Source of the DNA: RUG14300 sp964561145
GTDB lineage: Bacteria > Bacillota > Clostridia > Christensenellales > CAG-1252
Direction: 5' to 3'
Length of the DNA stretch: 64,000 nt
Assembly: GCA_964561145.1 (NCBI GenBank)
Contig: CAZLNZ010000007.1
Location: 1-64,000 of the forward strand
Part shown: piece by piece, positions 9,025-17,353 of the stretch
Numbering within the stretch: position 1 is the first letter of the stretch
Layout of the letters: every line of letters begins with the position of its first letter
Notes under the pieces: generated by a model
What the model saw: only the letters and a program-made list of their open reading frames with translations
The model's database searches: none
What the model was told of the DNA's origin: nothing
Program-made: the position numbers and the translations under genes

Positions 9025-9564
9025 ATGAGTGAAGTTCAATTTCACAGTACTACAATTTGTGCAGTAAAAAAGGACGGCAGAACTGTTATCGCAGGTGACG
9101 GACAAGTTACAATGGGTGAAAGCGTTGTTTTTAAAAGCACCGCAAAAAAAGTAAAGCGTATTTATTCCGGTAAGGTTGTAATAGGTTTTGCAGGAGGTGT
9201 TGCAGATGCCTTTGCTTTGAGTGAAAAGTTCGAGAAAATGCTTCAAAAGTATTCCGGAAACTTGATGCGTGCGGCTGTTGAGCTTACAGGATTATGGCGT
9301 TCGGACAGAGCAAGAAAGCTTGAGGCAATGCTTATTGCCGCCGATAAAGACACTTTATTGATAATCTCCGGAACAGGTGAAGTAATTGAGCCGGATGGCG
9401 GTGTATGTGCAATAGGATCCGGTGGTAACTACGCACTCGCTGCAGCACGTGCTTTGTATGAAATAGACGGATTGGATGCCGAAACTATTGCAAGGCGTGC
9501 AATGAAGATTGCCGGTGATCTTTGCGTATTTACAAATAACAACTTGACAGTGGAGGAGGTTTAA
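9025..9564 (+). CDS. hslV: ATP-dependent protease peptidase subunit HslV (ClpQ)
   Basis: HslV is the proteolytic dodecamer of the HslUV protease. The 179-residue protein has GDGQVTMGESVV, GFAGGVADAFAL, LTGLWRSDRARKLEAM and IGSGGNYALAAARAL. The expected N-terminal nucleophile is a Thr in the STTICAVKK segment: the eight residues MSEVQFHS would be removed to expose Thr9. A short propeptide of this kind is seen in Bacillus ClpQ, while the Proteobacterial enzyme exposes Thr directly after Met. SD AAGGAGG is ideally placed. hslU starts 2 nt after the stop. Confidence 0.96.
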   Translation: MSEVQFHSTTICAVKKDGRTVIAGDGQVTMGESVVFKSTAKKVKRIYSGKVVIGFAGGVADAFALSEKFEKMLQKYSGNLMRAAVELTGLWRSDRARKLEAMLIAADKDTLLIISGTGEVIEPDGGVCAIGSGGNYALAAARALYEIDGLDAETIARRAMKIAGDLCVFTNNNLTVEEV

Positions 9565-9565
9565 T

Positions 9566-10891
9566 ATGGCAAACGAATTAACCCCTAGAGAGGTTGTAGA
9601 ACAGCTTAACAAGTATATAATCGGACAAGACGATGCGAAGCGTATGGTCGCCGTAGCTTTAAGAAATCGTTATAGAAGGAGTAGATTGCCCTTAGAGATA
9701 ATGGAAGAAGTTACTCCTAAGAATATCATAATGAAGGGACCGACAGGTGTAGGTAAGACGGAAATCGCAAGACGTCTAGCTAAGCTTGTAAAAGCACCTT
9801 TTGTTAAGGTTGAAGCTACAAAATTTACCGAAGTTGGTTATGTCGGACGTGATGTAGAGAGTATGATTCGTGACCTTGTAGAGGCGGGTGTCAGAATTGT
9901 AAAAGAAGAAAAATTTGCAGAGGTTCGTCCCAAGGCAATGGATAAGGCTATTTCTAATGTTGCAAAAGCATTAATGCCGATGAAAAAGCAGATCTGTACT
10001 GACGTTCCCGATTCGCAGTTGAAAGCTGAGCTTGAAAACGATTTAAGAGAAGGAAAGCTCGATAACGTCAAGATTAACATTACCTTTGAAGAAAAGGAAG
10101 CCCCGATGAGATTGAATATAAACGATCCTTCGCAAAATGAGATTAATATTGGCTCCATCTTCGGTTCTATTATGGGTGGCGGCAAAAAGACCAAGACCAA
10201 GGAAATGTATGTAAAGGATGCCCTTGAAATGTTCGTTAATCAAGTCAGCGAAACTCTGGTAGATATGGACGGAGTTCATCAAGAGGCACTTAAAAGAGCG
10301 GAACAGGACGGAATTATCTTTATAGATGAAATCGATAAGATCGCTTCTTCAAGCGGAAATCAGAGTGGACCCGATGTTTCACGTGAAGGTGTACAAAGGG
10401 ACATACTTCCTATTGTTGAGGGATGTACGGTTTCAACTAAGTACGGAATGATTAAAACCGACTTTATCTTATTCATTGCCGCCGGTGCCTTCCATGTTGC
10501 AGAAGTTAAGGATTTGATCCCCGAGCTTCAAGGAAGATTCCCCGTTGTTGTAGATTTACAAAGCTTGAACAAAGAAGATTTTGTAAAAATATTGACTCAA
10601 ACAGATAACGCAATTACCAAGTTGTACCAAGAATTACTAAAGGTAGACGGAGTTGAGCTTACCTTTACAGAGGACGGTATTGAAAGATTGGCTGAAATTG
10701 CAGTTGAGGACAACGAAGAAAAAGAAGATATCGGTGCTCGTCGTTTGCATGCAATTATGGAAAAGCTTATGGAGGATGTTTCATTCGAAGCTTGTGGCAA
10801 TCCTATGGTGGTAACCGTTGACAAAGAGTATGTTGAAAGCCATCTCGATGCGTACTCTATGATGTATGACTTGAAAAAATATATAATTTAA
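9566..10891 (+). CDS. hslU: HslU (ClpY) AAA+ unfoldase
   Basis: HslU unfolds substrates and feeds them to HslV. The 441-residue protein has Walker A GPTGVGKT (58-65), the VGYVGRDVESMIRDL pore region, an intermediate I-domain of about 110 residues (roughly 110-235), Walker B IIFIDEIDKIA, the SREGVQRDILPIVEG segment, the sensor/arginine region LQGRFPVVVDL, and EEKEDIGARRLHAIMEK near the C-terminus. The final residues KKYII match the hydrophobic tail that docks between HslV subunits. It begins 2 nt after hslV, whose last codons GGAGGAGG supply the SD. codY, the usual next gene in Bacillus, is absent; hisS follows. Confidence 0.97.
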   Translation: MANELTPREVVEQLNKYIIGQDDAKRMVAVALRNRYRRSRLPLEIMEEVTPKNIIMKGPTGVGKTEIARRLAKLVKAPFVKVEATKFTEVGYVGRDVESMIRDLVEAGVRIVKEEKFAEVRPKAMDKAISNVAKALMPMKKQICTDVPDSQLKAELENDLREGKLDNVKINITFEEKEAPMRLNINDPSQNEINIGSIFGSIMGGGKKTKTKEMYVKDALEMFVNQVSETLVDMDGVHQEALKRAEQDGIIFIDEIDKIASSSGNQSGPDVSREGVQRDILPIVEGCTVSTKYGMIKTDFILFIAAGAFHVAEVKDLIPELQGRFPVVVDLQSLNKEDFVKILTQTDNAITKLYQELLKVDGVELTFTEDGIERLAEIAVEDNEEKEDIGARRLHAIMEKLMEDVSFEACGNPMVVTVDKEYVESHLDAYSMMYDLKKYII

Positions 10892-10914
10892 AGGGTAAAT
10901 CAGGGAGATTTATT

Positions 10915-12156
10915 ATGATTACTATACCAAAAGGAACAAAAGACGTACTTCCCGATGAAAGCTATAAGTGGCACAATATCGAGAGTATTATAAGAGAAAC
11001 GACTCGTCTTTTCGATTTTAAGGAGATAAGAACTCCGACCTTCGAACATACGGAACTTTTTCTAAGAGGGGTAGGAGATTCCACCGACATTGTCAACAAG
11101 GAAATGTACACTTTCACAGACAAGGGCGGAAGAAGCATCACTCTTAAGCCTGAAGGAACGGCAGGAGTTGCAAGAGCATTCATTGAGAATGGCTTACAAC
11201 AAAAGCTTCCGATGCGTTCTTATTATATAACATCGGTTTTTCGTTATGAAAAACCTCAAGCCGGAAGACTCAGAGAACACCATCAATTCGGTGTTGAGTT
11301 GTACGGTGCGGAAGGTCCCGATGCCGACGTTGAGGTGATCTCGATTGCATCAACTTTGTTTAATAAAATCGGTTTAACCCCGACATTATATATTAACAGC
11401 ATTGGTTGTCCGAATTGTCGTAAAGATTATCATAAAGCATTGATTGAGTATTTGTCGGGTAATGCTGATTGTCTTTGCGAAACTTGCAGAGAGAGACTAA
11501 AGACAAATCCGCTGAGAGTATTGGATTGCAAGGTTCCAAGCTGTAAAGACGTACTTAAGAATGCACCCTCCGTTTTGGATTATCTTTGCGATGATTGTAA
11601 AGAACATCACCAAGGCTTGAAGGACAAACTCGATAACATCGGTATTAGCTATGTTGAGAATCCAAAGATTGTAAGAGGTTTAGATTATTACACAAGGACT
11701 GTGTTTGAGTTTGTAGCAAGCGGACTTGGTTCACAAGATACTGTTTGCGGTGGCGGAAGATATAACGGTCTTGTGGAATCCATCGGCGGAAAGACTTGTC
11801 CCGCAGTCGGATTCGGCATGGGTATCGAAAGGCTTTTGCTTACAATGGAGAGTAACGGTATAACTCTTGAAAATAACGAGGTTCCAGACATTTTTGTGTG
11901 TAGTATGGGCGAAAAAGCTTTTGTAGAAAAATATATCTACTCTCTACGTAAAAAGGGTATTTCCGCTATAGGAGATTATGGTGAAAGATCCTTAAAGGCA
12001 CAGATGAAGGCTGCCGATAGAAGTGGAGCAAGATACTCTATTGTTATCGGAGAAGAAGAAGTGAAGGCAAATGCCGGTAAAATAAAAAACATGAAGACTG
12101 CCGAAGTTATAGAGGCTAGCTTCGATGAAATATACGAAATTTTAAAAAGAAGGTAA
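10915..12156 (+). CDS. hisS: histidine--tRNA ligase
   Basis: This is a class II synthetase that charges tRNA-His. The 413-residue product shows motif 1 around IRTPTFEHTELFLRGVG, motif 2 FRYEKPQAGRLREHHQFG, the histidine-specific GLDYYTRTVFEF segment, and motif 3 AVGFGMGIERLL, then the C-terminal anticodon-binding domain. A Cys-rich stretch between about 165 and 230 (CPNC, CLCETC, CLCDDC-like pairs) matches the HisRS insertion domain. SD GGGAG is 9 nt before the ATG. hisS and aspS are adjacent, as in most Firmicutes, but here they sit away from the recJ-hemZ block they usually follow. Confidence 0.97.
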   Translation: MITIPKGTKDVLPDESYKWHNIESIIRETTRLFDFKEIRTPTFEHTELFLRGVGDSTDIVNKEMYTFTDKGGRSITLKPEGTAGVARAFIENGLQQKLPMRSYYITSVFRYEKPQAGRLREHHQFGVELYGAEGPDADVEVISIASTLFNKIGLTPTLYINSIGCPNCRKDYHKALIEYLSGNADCLCETCRERLKTNPLRVLDCKVPSCKDVLKNAPSVLDYLCDDCKEHHQGLKDKLDNIGISYVENPKIVRGLDYYTRTVFEFVASGLGSQDTVCGGGRYNGLVESIGGKTCPAVGFGMGIERLLLTMESNGITLENNEVPDIFVCSMGEKAFVEKYIYSLRKKGISAIGDYGERSLKAQMKAADRSGARYSIVIGEEEVKANAGKIKNMKTAEVIEASFDEIYEILKRR

Positions 12157-12160
12157 TAAT

Positions 12161-13948
12161 ATGGACTTGATGGGAAAAACTAGAAGAACCAAAATGTGTG
12201 GAGAGTTCCGCTCTCAAGACATTGGTCAGAGTGTGGTAGCAATGGGTTTTGTTGCAAAGTATAGAAACCTTGGACCTATTATTTTTATAGACTTGCGTGA
12301 TAGAACCGGTATAGTTCAGATATCAATTGAAGAGAATACAATCGGAGAAGAACTTTTTGCCAAAGCTGTTAAAATCAGAAACGAGTACGTTTTGGCAATC
12401 GAAGGAGTAGTAGAGAGTAGAGGTGAGAAGAATATTAATAAAAATATACCTACCGGAGAGATTGAAATCATTGCCAAGGATGTTAAGATTCTCAATACCG
12501 CAGAGGAATTACCTATAGTTATCTCCGATAAGGCAAAAAACAGTGAGGCTCTAAGCTATAAGTATAGATACCTTGATATTCGTCGTGAGGCAATTCAAAA
12601 GAAGCTAATTATGAGAAGCAAGGTTTGTAAGGTAGCAAGAGATTATTTTGAGGAGAATGGATTTTTGGAGATAGAAACCCCCTTCCTCGGAAGATCTACT
12701 CCGGAGGGTGCAAGAGACTATTTGGTTCCTTCAAGAGTTCATCCGTCTTGTTTTTATGCTCTCCCTCAATCACCGCAAATTTATAAGCAATTGCTTATGA
12801 TCGGCGGTTATGATAGATACTATCAGATAGCACGTTGTTTCCGTGACGAGGATTTGAGAGCCAATAGACAGCCTGAGTTTACTCAAATAGATGTAGAAAT
12901 GTCTTTTGCCGATGAAAACGATATTATGGATATCGGAGAGGGCTTATTAAGAAAAATTTTCAAAGAGTGTATCAACTACGATTTGCCGGAAAAAATTAGA
13001 AGAATGCCTTATAAGGAGGCTATGGAAAAATATGGCAGTGATAAACCGGATACACGCTTCGATATGGAAATAATTAACGTTTCCGATGTTGTAGCAAATT
13101 GTGGTTTCTCCGTATTCACAGGTAGCATTGCAAATGGCGGCAGTGTTAGGGCGATAAACGCTAAAGGCTTAGCAGGTGAATTCACAAGAAAGGAAATCGA
13201 TAAGCTAACACCGTTTGTTCAAGACTTTGGTGCAAAAGGCGTTGCGTATATCAAGCTTACCGATACAGGTATCAATTCTCCTATTGCCAAGTTTTTGTCT
13301 GAAGAGGACATAAACGGGCTTATTAAGCGTCTTGATATGAGTATCGGAGATATTGCTTTTTTCCTTGCAGACAGGGATAAGACTGTTTTACAAACTCTTG
13401 GTGCGTTAAGACTTAGAATTGCTAAGCAATTTAATTTGATTAGACCGGGTTATGATGTATTGTGGGTTGTTGACTTTCCTCTATTCGAGTATAGCGAAGA
13501 GGAAGGAAGAGCCGTTGCCGTTCACCATCCGTTTACGGCACCAAAGGACGAGGATATTCCCGAGCTGGATAAAAATGTTCTCAATGTTCTTTCAAAAGCC
13601 TATGACATCGTAATCAATGGTGAAGAAGCAGGCGGTGGTAGTGTAAGAATTCACCAAGTAGAACTTCAACACAAAATGTTTGAGCTACTTGGAATGAGCG
13701 AAGAAGATATCGTTAGAAGGTTTGGCTTCTTTGTAGATGCTTTCAAGTACGGAACACCACCTCATTGCGGTATGGCATTCGGACTTGACCGTTTAATTAT
13801 GACCTTGACGGGGACTGATAACATCAAAGATGTTATCGCCTTCCCTAAGATGCAAAATGCCTCTTGCTTGATGACAAATGCTCCTGCTATGGTAGAACCT
13901 AAGCAGCTTGAAGAGCTGTATATCGAGTGTAAAAAGAGTGAAGAATAA
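12161..13948 (+). CDS. aspS: aspartate--tRNA ligase (bacterial type)
   Basis: This class IIb synthetase is 595 residues long, the bacterial size. It has an N-terminal OB-fold anticodon-binding domain (about 1-110), the catalytic core with LDIRREAIQKKLIMRSKV, ETPFLGRSTPEGARDYLVPSR, motif 2 YQIARCFRDEDLRANRQPEFTQ, the bacterial GAD insertion (about 290-410) and motif 3 GMAFGLDRLIM. SD AAGAAGG is close to the ATG. The stop codon overlaps the start of the next gene by one base (TAATG), so RseC-like, thioredoxin and glyA probably share this transcript. Confidence 0.97.
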   Translation: MDLMGKTRRTKMCGEFRSQDIGQSVVAMGFVAKYRNLGPIIFIDLRDRTGIVQISIEENTIGEELFAKAVKIRNEYVLAIEGVVESRGEKNINKNIPTGEIEIIAKDVKILNTAEELPIVISDKAKNSEALSYKYRYLDIRREAIQKKLIMRSKVCKVARDYFEENGFLEIETPFLGRSTPEGARDYLVPSRVHPSCFYALPQSPQIYKQLLMIGGYDRYYQIARCFRDEDLRANRQPEFTQIDVEMSFADENDIMDIGEGLLRKIFKECINYDLPEKIRRMPYKEAMEKYGSDKPDTRFDMEIINVSDVVANCGFSVFTGSIANGGSVRAINAKGLAGEFTRKEIDKLTPFVQDFGAKGVAYIKLTDTGINSPIAKFLSEEDINGLIKRLDMSIGDIAFFLADRDKTVLQTLGALRLRIAKQFNLIRPGYDVLWVVDFPLFEYSEEEGRAVAVHHPFTAPKDEDIPELDKNVLNVLSKAYDIVINGEEAGGGSVRIHQVELQHKMFELLGMSEEDIVRRFGFFVDAFKYGTPPHCGMAFGLDRLIMTLTGTDNIKDVIAFPKMQNASCLMTNAPAMVEPKQLEELYIECKKSEE

Positions 13949-14430
13949 TGGTTGAAATAGGCAGAGTATCCAAATTACATACGAACGGTAAGTATGCCAA
14001 AGTAAGCTTTACCCGACGAGAGGATTGTGAAAAGTGCGGAATGTGCATGAAACACAAGGATTCGATGACCGTATCCCTTAATGTAAAAAACACATTAGGT
14101 GCTAAGGTCGGAGATGAGGTTGCTATTGAAATGAGGGACGGCTTTGTTTTAAAAGCCGCCTTCATTGTATATCTTTTACCTGTTATACTTGTGGGTTTAA
14201 CTCTGTTTTTAGGAAGAAATCTCAAGGAAACGCTATTGTTTGGACTGGTGATTCTAGACCTTGTTTTAGGACTTGCTATTTCATTCTTTGTTGATAAAGC
14301 GATTAAGAAAAAAGGCAAGCTTGCACCCGTTATGAAGGAGGTTATTATTCATTCAATGGTTATGAATGATTCAACTAACAACGAAGTCGAAGTACATTCC
14401 TACGAGAATAGTTCCTTGAAAGATAACTAA
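13948..14430 (+). CDS. SoxR-reducing system RseC family protein
   Basis: RseC-type proteins are inner-membrane redox proteins linked to the Rnf/Rsx electron-transfer complex. This 160-residue product has an N-terminal beta domain with the cysteine cluster Cys27-x2-Cys30-x2-Cys33 (EDCEKCGMC), the GAKVGDEVAIEM strand, and two membrane helices at about 70-88 and 93-115 with a short loop between them. The C-terminal tail is hydrophilic. It starts on the last base of the aspS stop codon and is followed by a thioredoxin gene after 26 nt, a context that fits thiol redox work. No rnf genes are in the window. Confidence 0.8.
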   Translation: MVEIGRVSKLHTNGKYAKVSFTRREDCEKCGMCMKHKDSMTVSLNVKNTLGAKVGDEVAIEMRDGFVLKAAFIVYLLPVILVGLTLFLGRNLKETLLFGLVILDLVLGLAISFFVDKAIKKKGKLAPVMKEVIIHSMVMNDSTNNEVEVHSYENSSLKDN

Positions 14431-14456
14431 CTAATACATATTTATAGGAGGTAGTT

Positions 14457-14768
14457 ATGAAAAATTTAACTATAAACGAGTACAATGAGCTGATTTCTAA
14501 AGATTACGCGGTCATTGATTTTTCAGCTGTTTGGTGTTACCCTTGTAAGGTTTTTGCACCAACCTTTGAAAATGTCTCTAGCGAATATTCAGATAGAATT
14601 CATTTTGGCAAAGTAGATGTTGATTCTTTAGATGAGCCTTGCCGTGAGCTTGGTATAGACCATATTCCGACCGTTGTTTATTTCAAAAATGGCGAGGTTG
14701 TTTTTATGACTACCGGTGTATTGAGTGAAGACGATTTCAGAGAAAAACTGGATTCGTTATTAGCGTGA
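14457..14768 (+). CDS. thioredoxin-fold protein with CYPC active site
   Basis: The 103-residue product has the full thioredoxin fold: VIDFSAVWCYPCK with the active-site pair Cys27 and Cys30, the GKVDVDS strand, the cis-proline IPTVVYF, and the final helix. The dipeptide between the cysteines is Tyr-Pro; classical thioredoxins have Gly-Pro. That dipeptide tunes redox potential, so this protein may have a different partner set from housekeeping thioredoxin. AGGAGG precedes the ATG at a 5-nt spacing. It lies between the RseC-like membrane protein and glyA, 8 nt upstream of glyA. Confidence 0.9.
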   Translation: MKNLTINEYNELISKDYAVIDFSAVWCYPCKVFAPTFENVSSEYSDRIHFGKVDVDSLDEPCRELGIDHIPTVVYFKNGEVVFMTTGVLSEDDFREKLDSLLA

Positions 14769-14775
14769 GGTAAAA

Positions 14776-16020
14776 ATGGACTATAATTACGTAAGAGAAA
14801 CCGATCCTGAGATTTATTCCTTAATGAAAGAGGAACTTTCAAGACAAAGGAACAAGCTTGAGCTTATAGCTAGTGAGAATTTTGTTTCACCGTCTGTGAT
14901 GCAAGCGATGGGGTCTCATTTGACAAATAAATACGCAGAAGGTTATCCGTCAAAACGTTACTATGGTGGGTGCGAATATGTTGATGGCATTGAGACCTTG
15001 GCGATAGAGCGTGCGAAATCGCTATATAGTGCAAGATTCGCAAATGTACAGCCCCATAGCGGTTCACAGGCGAACATGGCGGTATACATTGCACTGTTAA
15101 ATGTCGGTGATACCGTTTTGGGAATGAACCTATCACACGGCGGACATTTGACACATGGTAGCAAGGTTAATTTTTCCGGAAAGTTGTATAATATCGAGTC
15201 TTATGGCGTTGATCCCATAACCGAGTGCATCGACTATGATAAGCTGGAAGCCATAGCCTTAGCTACTCATCCGAAAATGATAATAGCAGGTGCCTCTGCA
15301 TACCCTAGAATCATTGATTTTAAACGATTTAGAGAAATAGCAGATAAGATCGGAGCATATCTAATGGTGGATATGGCACATATCGCAGGTCTGGTTGCAG
15401 CAGGGTTGCATTCAAATCCCGTCGAATATGCTCACGTAGTAACTTCAACCACCCATAAGACTCTAAGGGGTCCGAGAGGTGGATTGATTTTAACCAATGA
15501 CGAGGAAATTGCAAAGAAAATAGATAAAGCAATATTCCCCGGAATTCAAGGTGGTCCCCTGATGCATGTTATCGCAGGTAAGGCTGTAGCCTTTAAAGAA
15601 GCATTGGATAAAGACTTTGTTGAGTATCAAAAGCAGGTCGTTTTAAATGCTGGAGCAATGGCAGACGAACTAATATCCCAAGGTATATCCCTTGTTTCGG
15701 GAGGAACCGATAATCACCTTATATTAGTTAAGCTTACCGATTATCAGAGAACAGGAAAGGAAATCGAGAGTTGGTTAGATAGAGCAAATATTACTGTTAA
15801 TAAAAATGCAATTCCCTTCGATACTTTGAAACCCAATTTGACAAGCGGGATAAGACTAGGAACGCCGGCAATTACGTCAAGAGGCTTCAATGAAGAGGAT
15901 TGTAGGGTTATCGCACGTCTTATTTCAAGAATAATTAAAGAGGGCGAGTCTGTAATCGAAGAAGTTAAGTCAGAGGTAGAATTCCTGTGCCAAAAATATC
16001 CTTTGTACGGAGAAATATAG
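14776..16020 (+). CDS. glyA: serine hydroxymethyltransferase
   Basis: GlyA interconverts serine and glycine, loading one-carbon units on tetrahydrofolate. The 414-residue PLP enzyme contains LIASENFVS, NKYAEGYPSKRYYGGCEYVD, HGGHLTHGSKVNFSGK, VDMAHIAGLVAAG and the PLP-lysine motif TSTTHKTLRGPRGG with Lys228. C-terminal GTPAITSRGF is also typical. GAGG lies 5 nt before the ATG, right after the thioredoxin stop. Only 3 nt separate its stop from the cysteine desulfurase start, so the two PLP enzymes are cotranscribed. Confidence 0.97.
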   Translation: MDYNYVRETDPEIYSLMKEELSRQRNKLELIASENFVSPSVMQAMGSHLTNKYAEGYPSKRYYGGCEYVDGIETLAIERAKSLYSARFANVQPHSGSQANMAVYIALLNVGDTVLGMNLSHGGHLTHGSKVNFSGKLYNIESYGVDPITECIDYDKLEAIALATHPKMIIAGASAYPRIIDFKRFREIADKIGAYLMVDMAHIAGLVAAGLHSNPVEYAHVVTSTTHKTLRGPRGGLILTNDEEIAKKIDKAIFPGIQGGPLMHVIAGKAVAFKEALDKDFVEYQKQVVLNAGAMADELISQGISLVSGGTDNHLILVKLTDYQRTGKEIESWLDRANITVNKNAIPFDTLKPNLTSGIRLGTPAITSRGFNEEDCRVIARLISRIIKEGESVIEEVKSEVEFLCQKYPLYGEI

Positions 16021-16023
16021 GGT

Positions 16024-17127
16024 ATGTCTATTTATCTTGATAATGCCGCAACAACCGCCACGTCAAAAGAGGTGCTTGAGGAGATGCTCCCCTATTTTTG
16101 TGACGTATATGGAAATCCATCAAGTATGCACAATTATGGTCGAAGGGCGATTTCAGCTGTTGACGATTCCAGAGAACTTATTGCAAAAAGCTTGAATTGT
16201 TCTCCGATGGAAATATATTTCACCTCGGGTGGTACGGAAAGTGACAATTGGGCAATTAAGGGATTGTTAACTTATCCTTGTGGAGAAAGAAATAAAATAG
16301 TTATAGGTGCAACAGAGCATCCTGCAATACTCAATACCGTTAAGCAGGCAGAGCGTTTAGGCTATAGAATCGAGGTCCTCCCTGTTAAAGAGAGCGGAGA
16401 TATAGATGTTGAGCATTTGTCAATAATCGATGAGAAAACATTGGTATGCTCTGTAATGTATGTTAATAACGAAACCGGTGTCATCAATCCTATCGATGCG
16501 ATTAATAAGCGTTGCAAAGAGGTCGGTTCTTATTTCCATACAGATGCTGTCCAGGCAATACCCTGCATCAAAATCGACTTAAAGGAACTATCGGTCGATA
16601 TGCTAAGTATCTCATCTCATAAGCTTCACGGACCTAAGGGTATCGGATTGCTTTATGTAAACAAGAGAGTGAAGTTAAATCCGTTAATTGATGGCGGAGC
16701 ACAGGAAAGAGGAAAACGTGGTGGCACTACCAACACGCCATTGATTGTGGGTTTTGCAAAAGCGATTGAAATCTTGGATAGAGAAAGAGAGGATAATAAT
16801 AGAAAAACTTGTCTTCTTAGAAACTATTTTGAGAATAATCTTGCAGATATTGCTATTGTCAACGGTGAGAACAGAGTTGCTTCGATATCTAATCTTTCCT
16901 TTATCGGAAAGAACAACAACGCTCTCTTGACCTATTTGGATCTTAATGGTGTTGCCGTTTCTGCGGGAAGTGCTTGTACGGCAGGATCGCTTGAGCTGTC
17001 AAAAACCCTTATAGCTATGGGTTTGTCTAGTGAAAGAGTTAAGAGTGCCTTACGCTTCTCTTTTGGAGCGGATAATACAATAGAAGAGCTCGATTATGTT
17101 ATTTCACTTTTAAAAGGGAATAATTAG
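16024..17127 (+). CDS. cysteine desulfurase (class V aminotransferase)
   Basis: Cysteine desulfurases mobilise sulfur from cysteine for Fe-S clusters and thio-modified tRNA. The 367-residue product has YLDNAATT at its start, TSGGTESDNWAIKG, the PLP-lysine motif SSHKLHGPKG with Lys200, and the active Cys318 in GSACTAGS on the mobile loop. Its length and loop fit the NifS/IscS group and not SufS. No scaffold gene (iscU/nifU) or mnmA is adjacent, so the sulfur acceptor cannot be named. The start follows glyA by 3 nt with no clear SD (AGGG inside the glyA end), which suggests coupling. Confidence 0.92.
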   Translation: MSIYLDNAATTATSKEVLEEMLPYFCDVYGNPSSMHNYGRRAISAVDDSRELIAKSLNCSPMEIYFTSGGTESDNWAIKGLLTYPCGERNKIVIGATEHPAILNTVKQAERLGYRIEVLPVKESGDIDVEHLSIIDEKTLVCSVMYVNNETGVINPIDAINKRCKEVGSYFHTDAVQAIPCIKIDLKELSVDMLSISSHKLHGPKGIGLLYVNKRVKLNPLIDGGAQERGKRGGTTNTPLIVGFAKAIEILDREREDNNRKTCLLRNYFENNLADIAIVNGENRVASISNLSFIGKNNNALLTYLDLNGVAVSAGSACTAGSLELSKTLIAMGLSSERVKSALRFSFGADNTIEELDYVISLLKGNN

Positions 17128-17133
17128 TTACAG

Positions 17134-17163
17134 TTAACACTTTATAAAAAATAGATTTAGTAT
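17134..17163 (+). promoter_or_regulatory. candidate promoter for the pcrA leader
   Basis: TTAACA (17134-17139) and TAGTAT (17158-17163) are spaced by 18 nt and would start transcription near 17170, just before the hairpin at 17174. A TATAAT at 17168-17173 is a better -10 by sequence but has no good -35 at 17 nt and would start inside the hairpin. No terminator separates this promoter from the upstream desulfurase gene. Confidence 0.4.
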
Positions 17164-17173
17164 AAAATATAAT

Positions 17174-17200
17174 CACCTCTGCATACTAAGTGCGGAGGTG
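17174..17200 (+). promoter_or_regulatory. hairpin sequestering a Shine-Dalgarno sequence
   Basis: CACCTCTGCA (17174-17183) can pair over 10 bp (one G-U) with TGCGGAGGTG (17191-17200), leaving a 7-nt loop. The 3' arm contains GGAGGTG, the ribosome binding site for the ATG at 17205. A folded leader would hide this site, so translation of the small ORF looks switchable by an RNA-binding protein, temperature, an antisense RNA or coupled transcription. Confidence 0.7.
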
Positions 17201-17204
17201 AATA

Positions 17205-17315
17205 ATGAAAGCTTTTATAGTAGGCGTTTTGGCTGGCTCGGCAATCGGTCTTGCAGCGGTTTCGGGCGTTAAAAACTGCAAATGCGTTTTGGACAAGCTG
17301 TTCAGAAGGCTATAA
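17205..17315 (+). CDS. 36-residue hydrophobic small protein or leader peptide upstream of pcrA
   Basis: ATG at 17205 follows a very strong SD (GGAGGTG, 4-nt spacing) and opens a 36-codon frame ending in TAA at 17313-17315. The product starts MKAFIVGVLAGSAIGLAAVS, a Gly/Ala-rich hydrophobic segment able to span a membrane, and ends with a basic tail (VLDKLFRRL) after a Cys-Lys-Cys. I do not recognise a family. It sits between an SD-hiding hairpin and a terminator-like hairpin, so it may be a regulatory leader peptide or a genuine small membrane protein. A frameshifted longer gene is possible but less likely because the following hairpin lies in any continuation. Confidence 0.55.
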   Translation: MKAFIVGVLAGSAIGLAAVSGVKNCKCVLDKLFRRL

Positions 17316-17320
17316 AAGAA

Positions 17321-17346
17321 TCCGTCCCAAAGGACGGAATTTCTTT
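17321..17346 (+). terminator. terminator-like hairpin just before pcrA
   Basis: TCCGTCC (17321-17327) pairs with GGACGGA (17332-17338) around a CAAA loop and is followed by ATTTCTTT. The stem is perfect, but the T-tract is interrupted, so termination may be partial. It lies 6 nt after the small ORF stop and 8 nt before the pcrA ATG, the position of an attenuator. Confidence 0.6.
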
Positions 17347-17353
17347 GAGGAAG

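Noticed and set aside
17282..17353. Longer pcrA with a 24-residue N-terminal extension
   Set aside because: It would run through the terminator-like hairpin and overlap the small ORF, and PcrA homology starts at the Met encoded at 17354.
17205..17353. A frameshifted single gene joining the 36-codon ORF to the pcrA frame
   Set aside because: The small ORF has its own SD and stop, and the sequence after it forms a terminator-like hairpin, which fits two units better than one broken gene.
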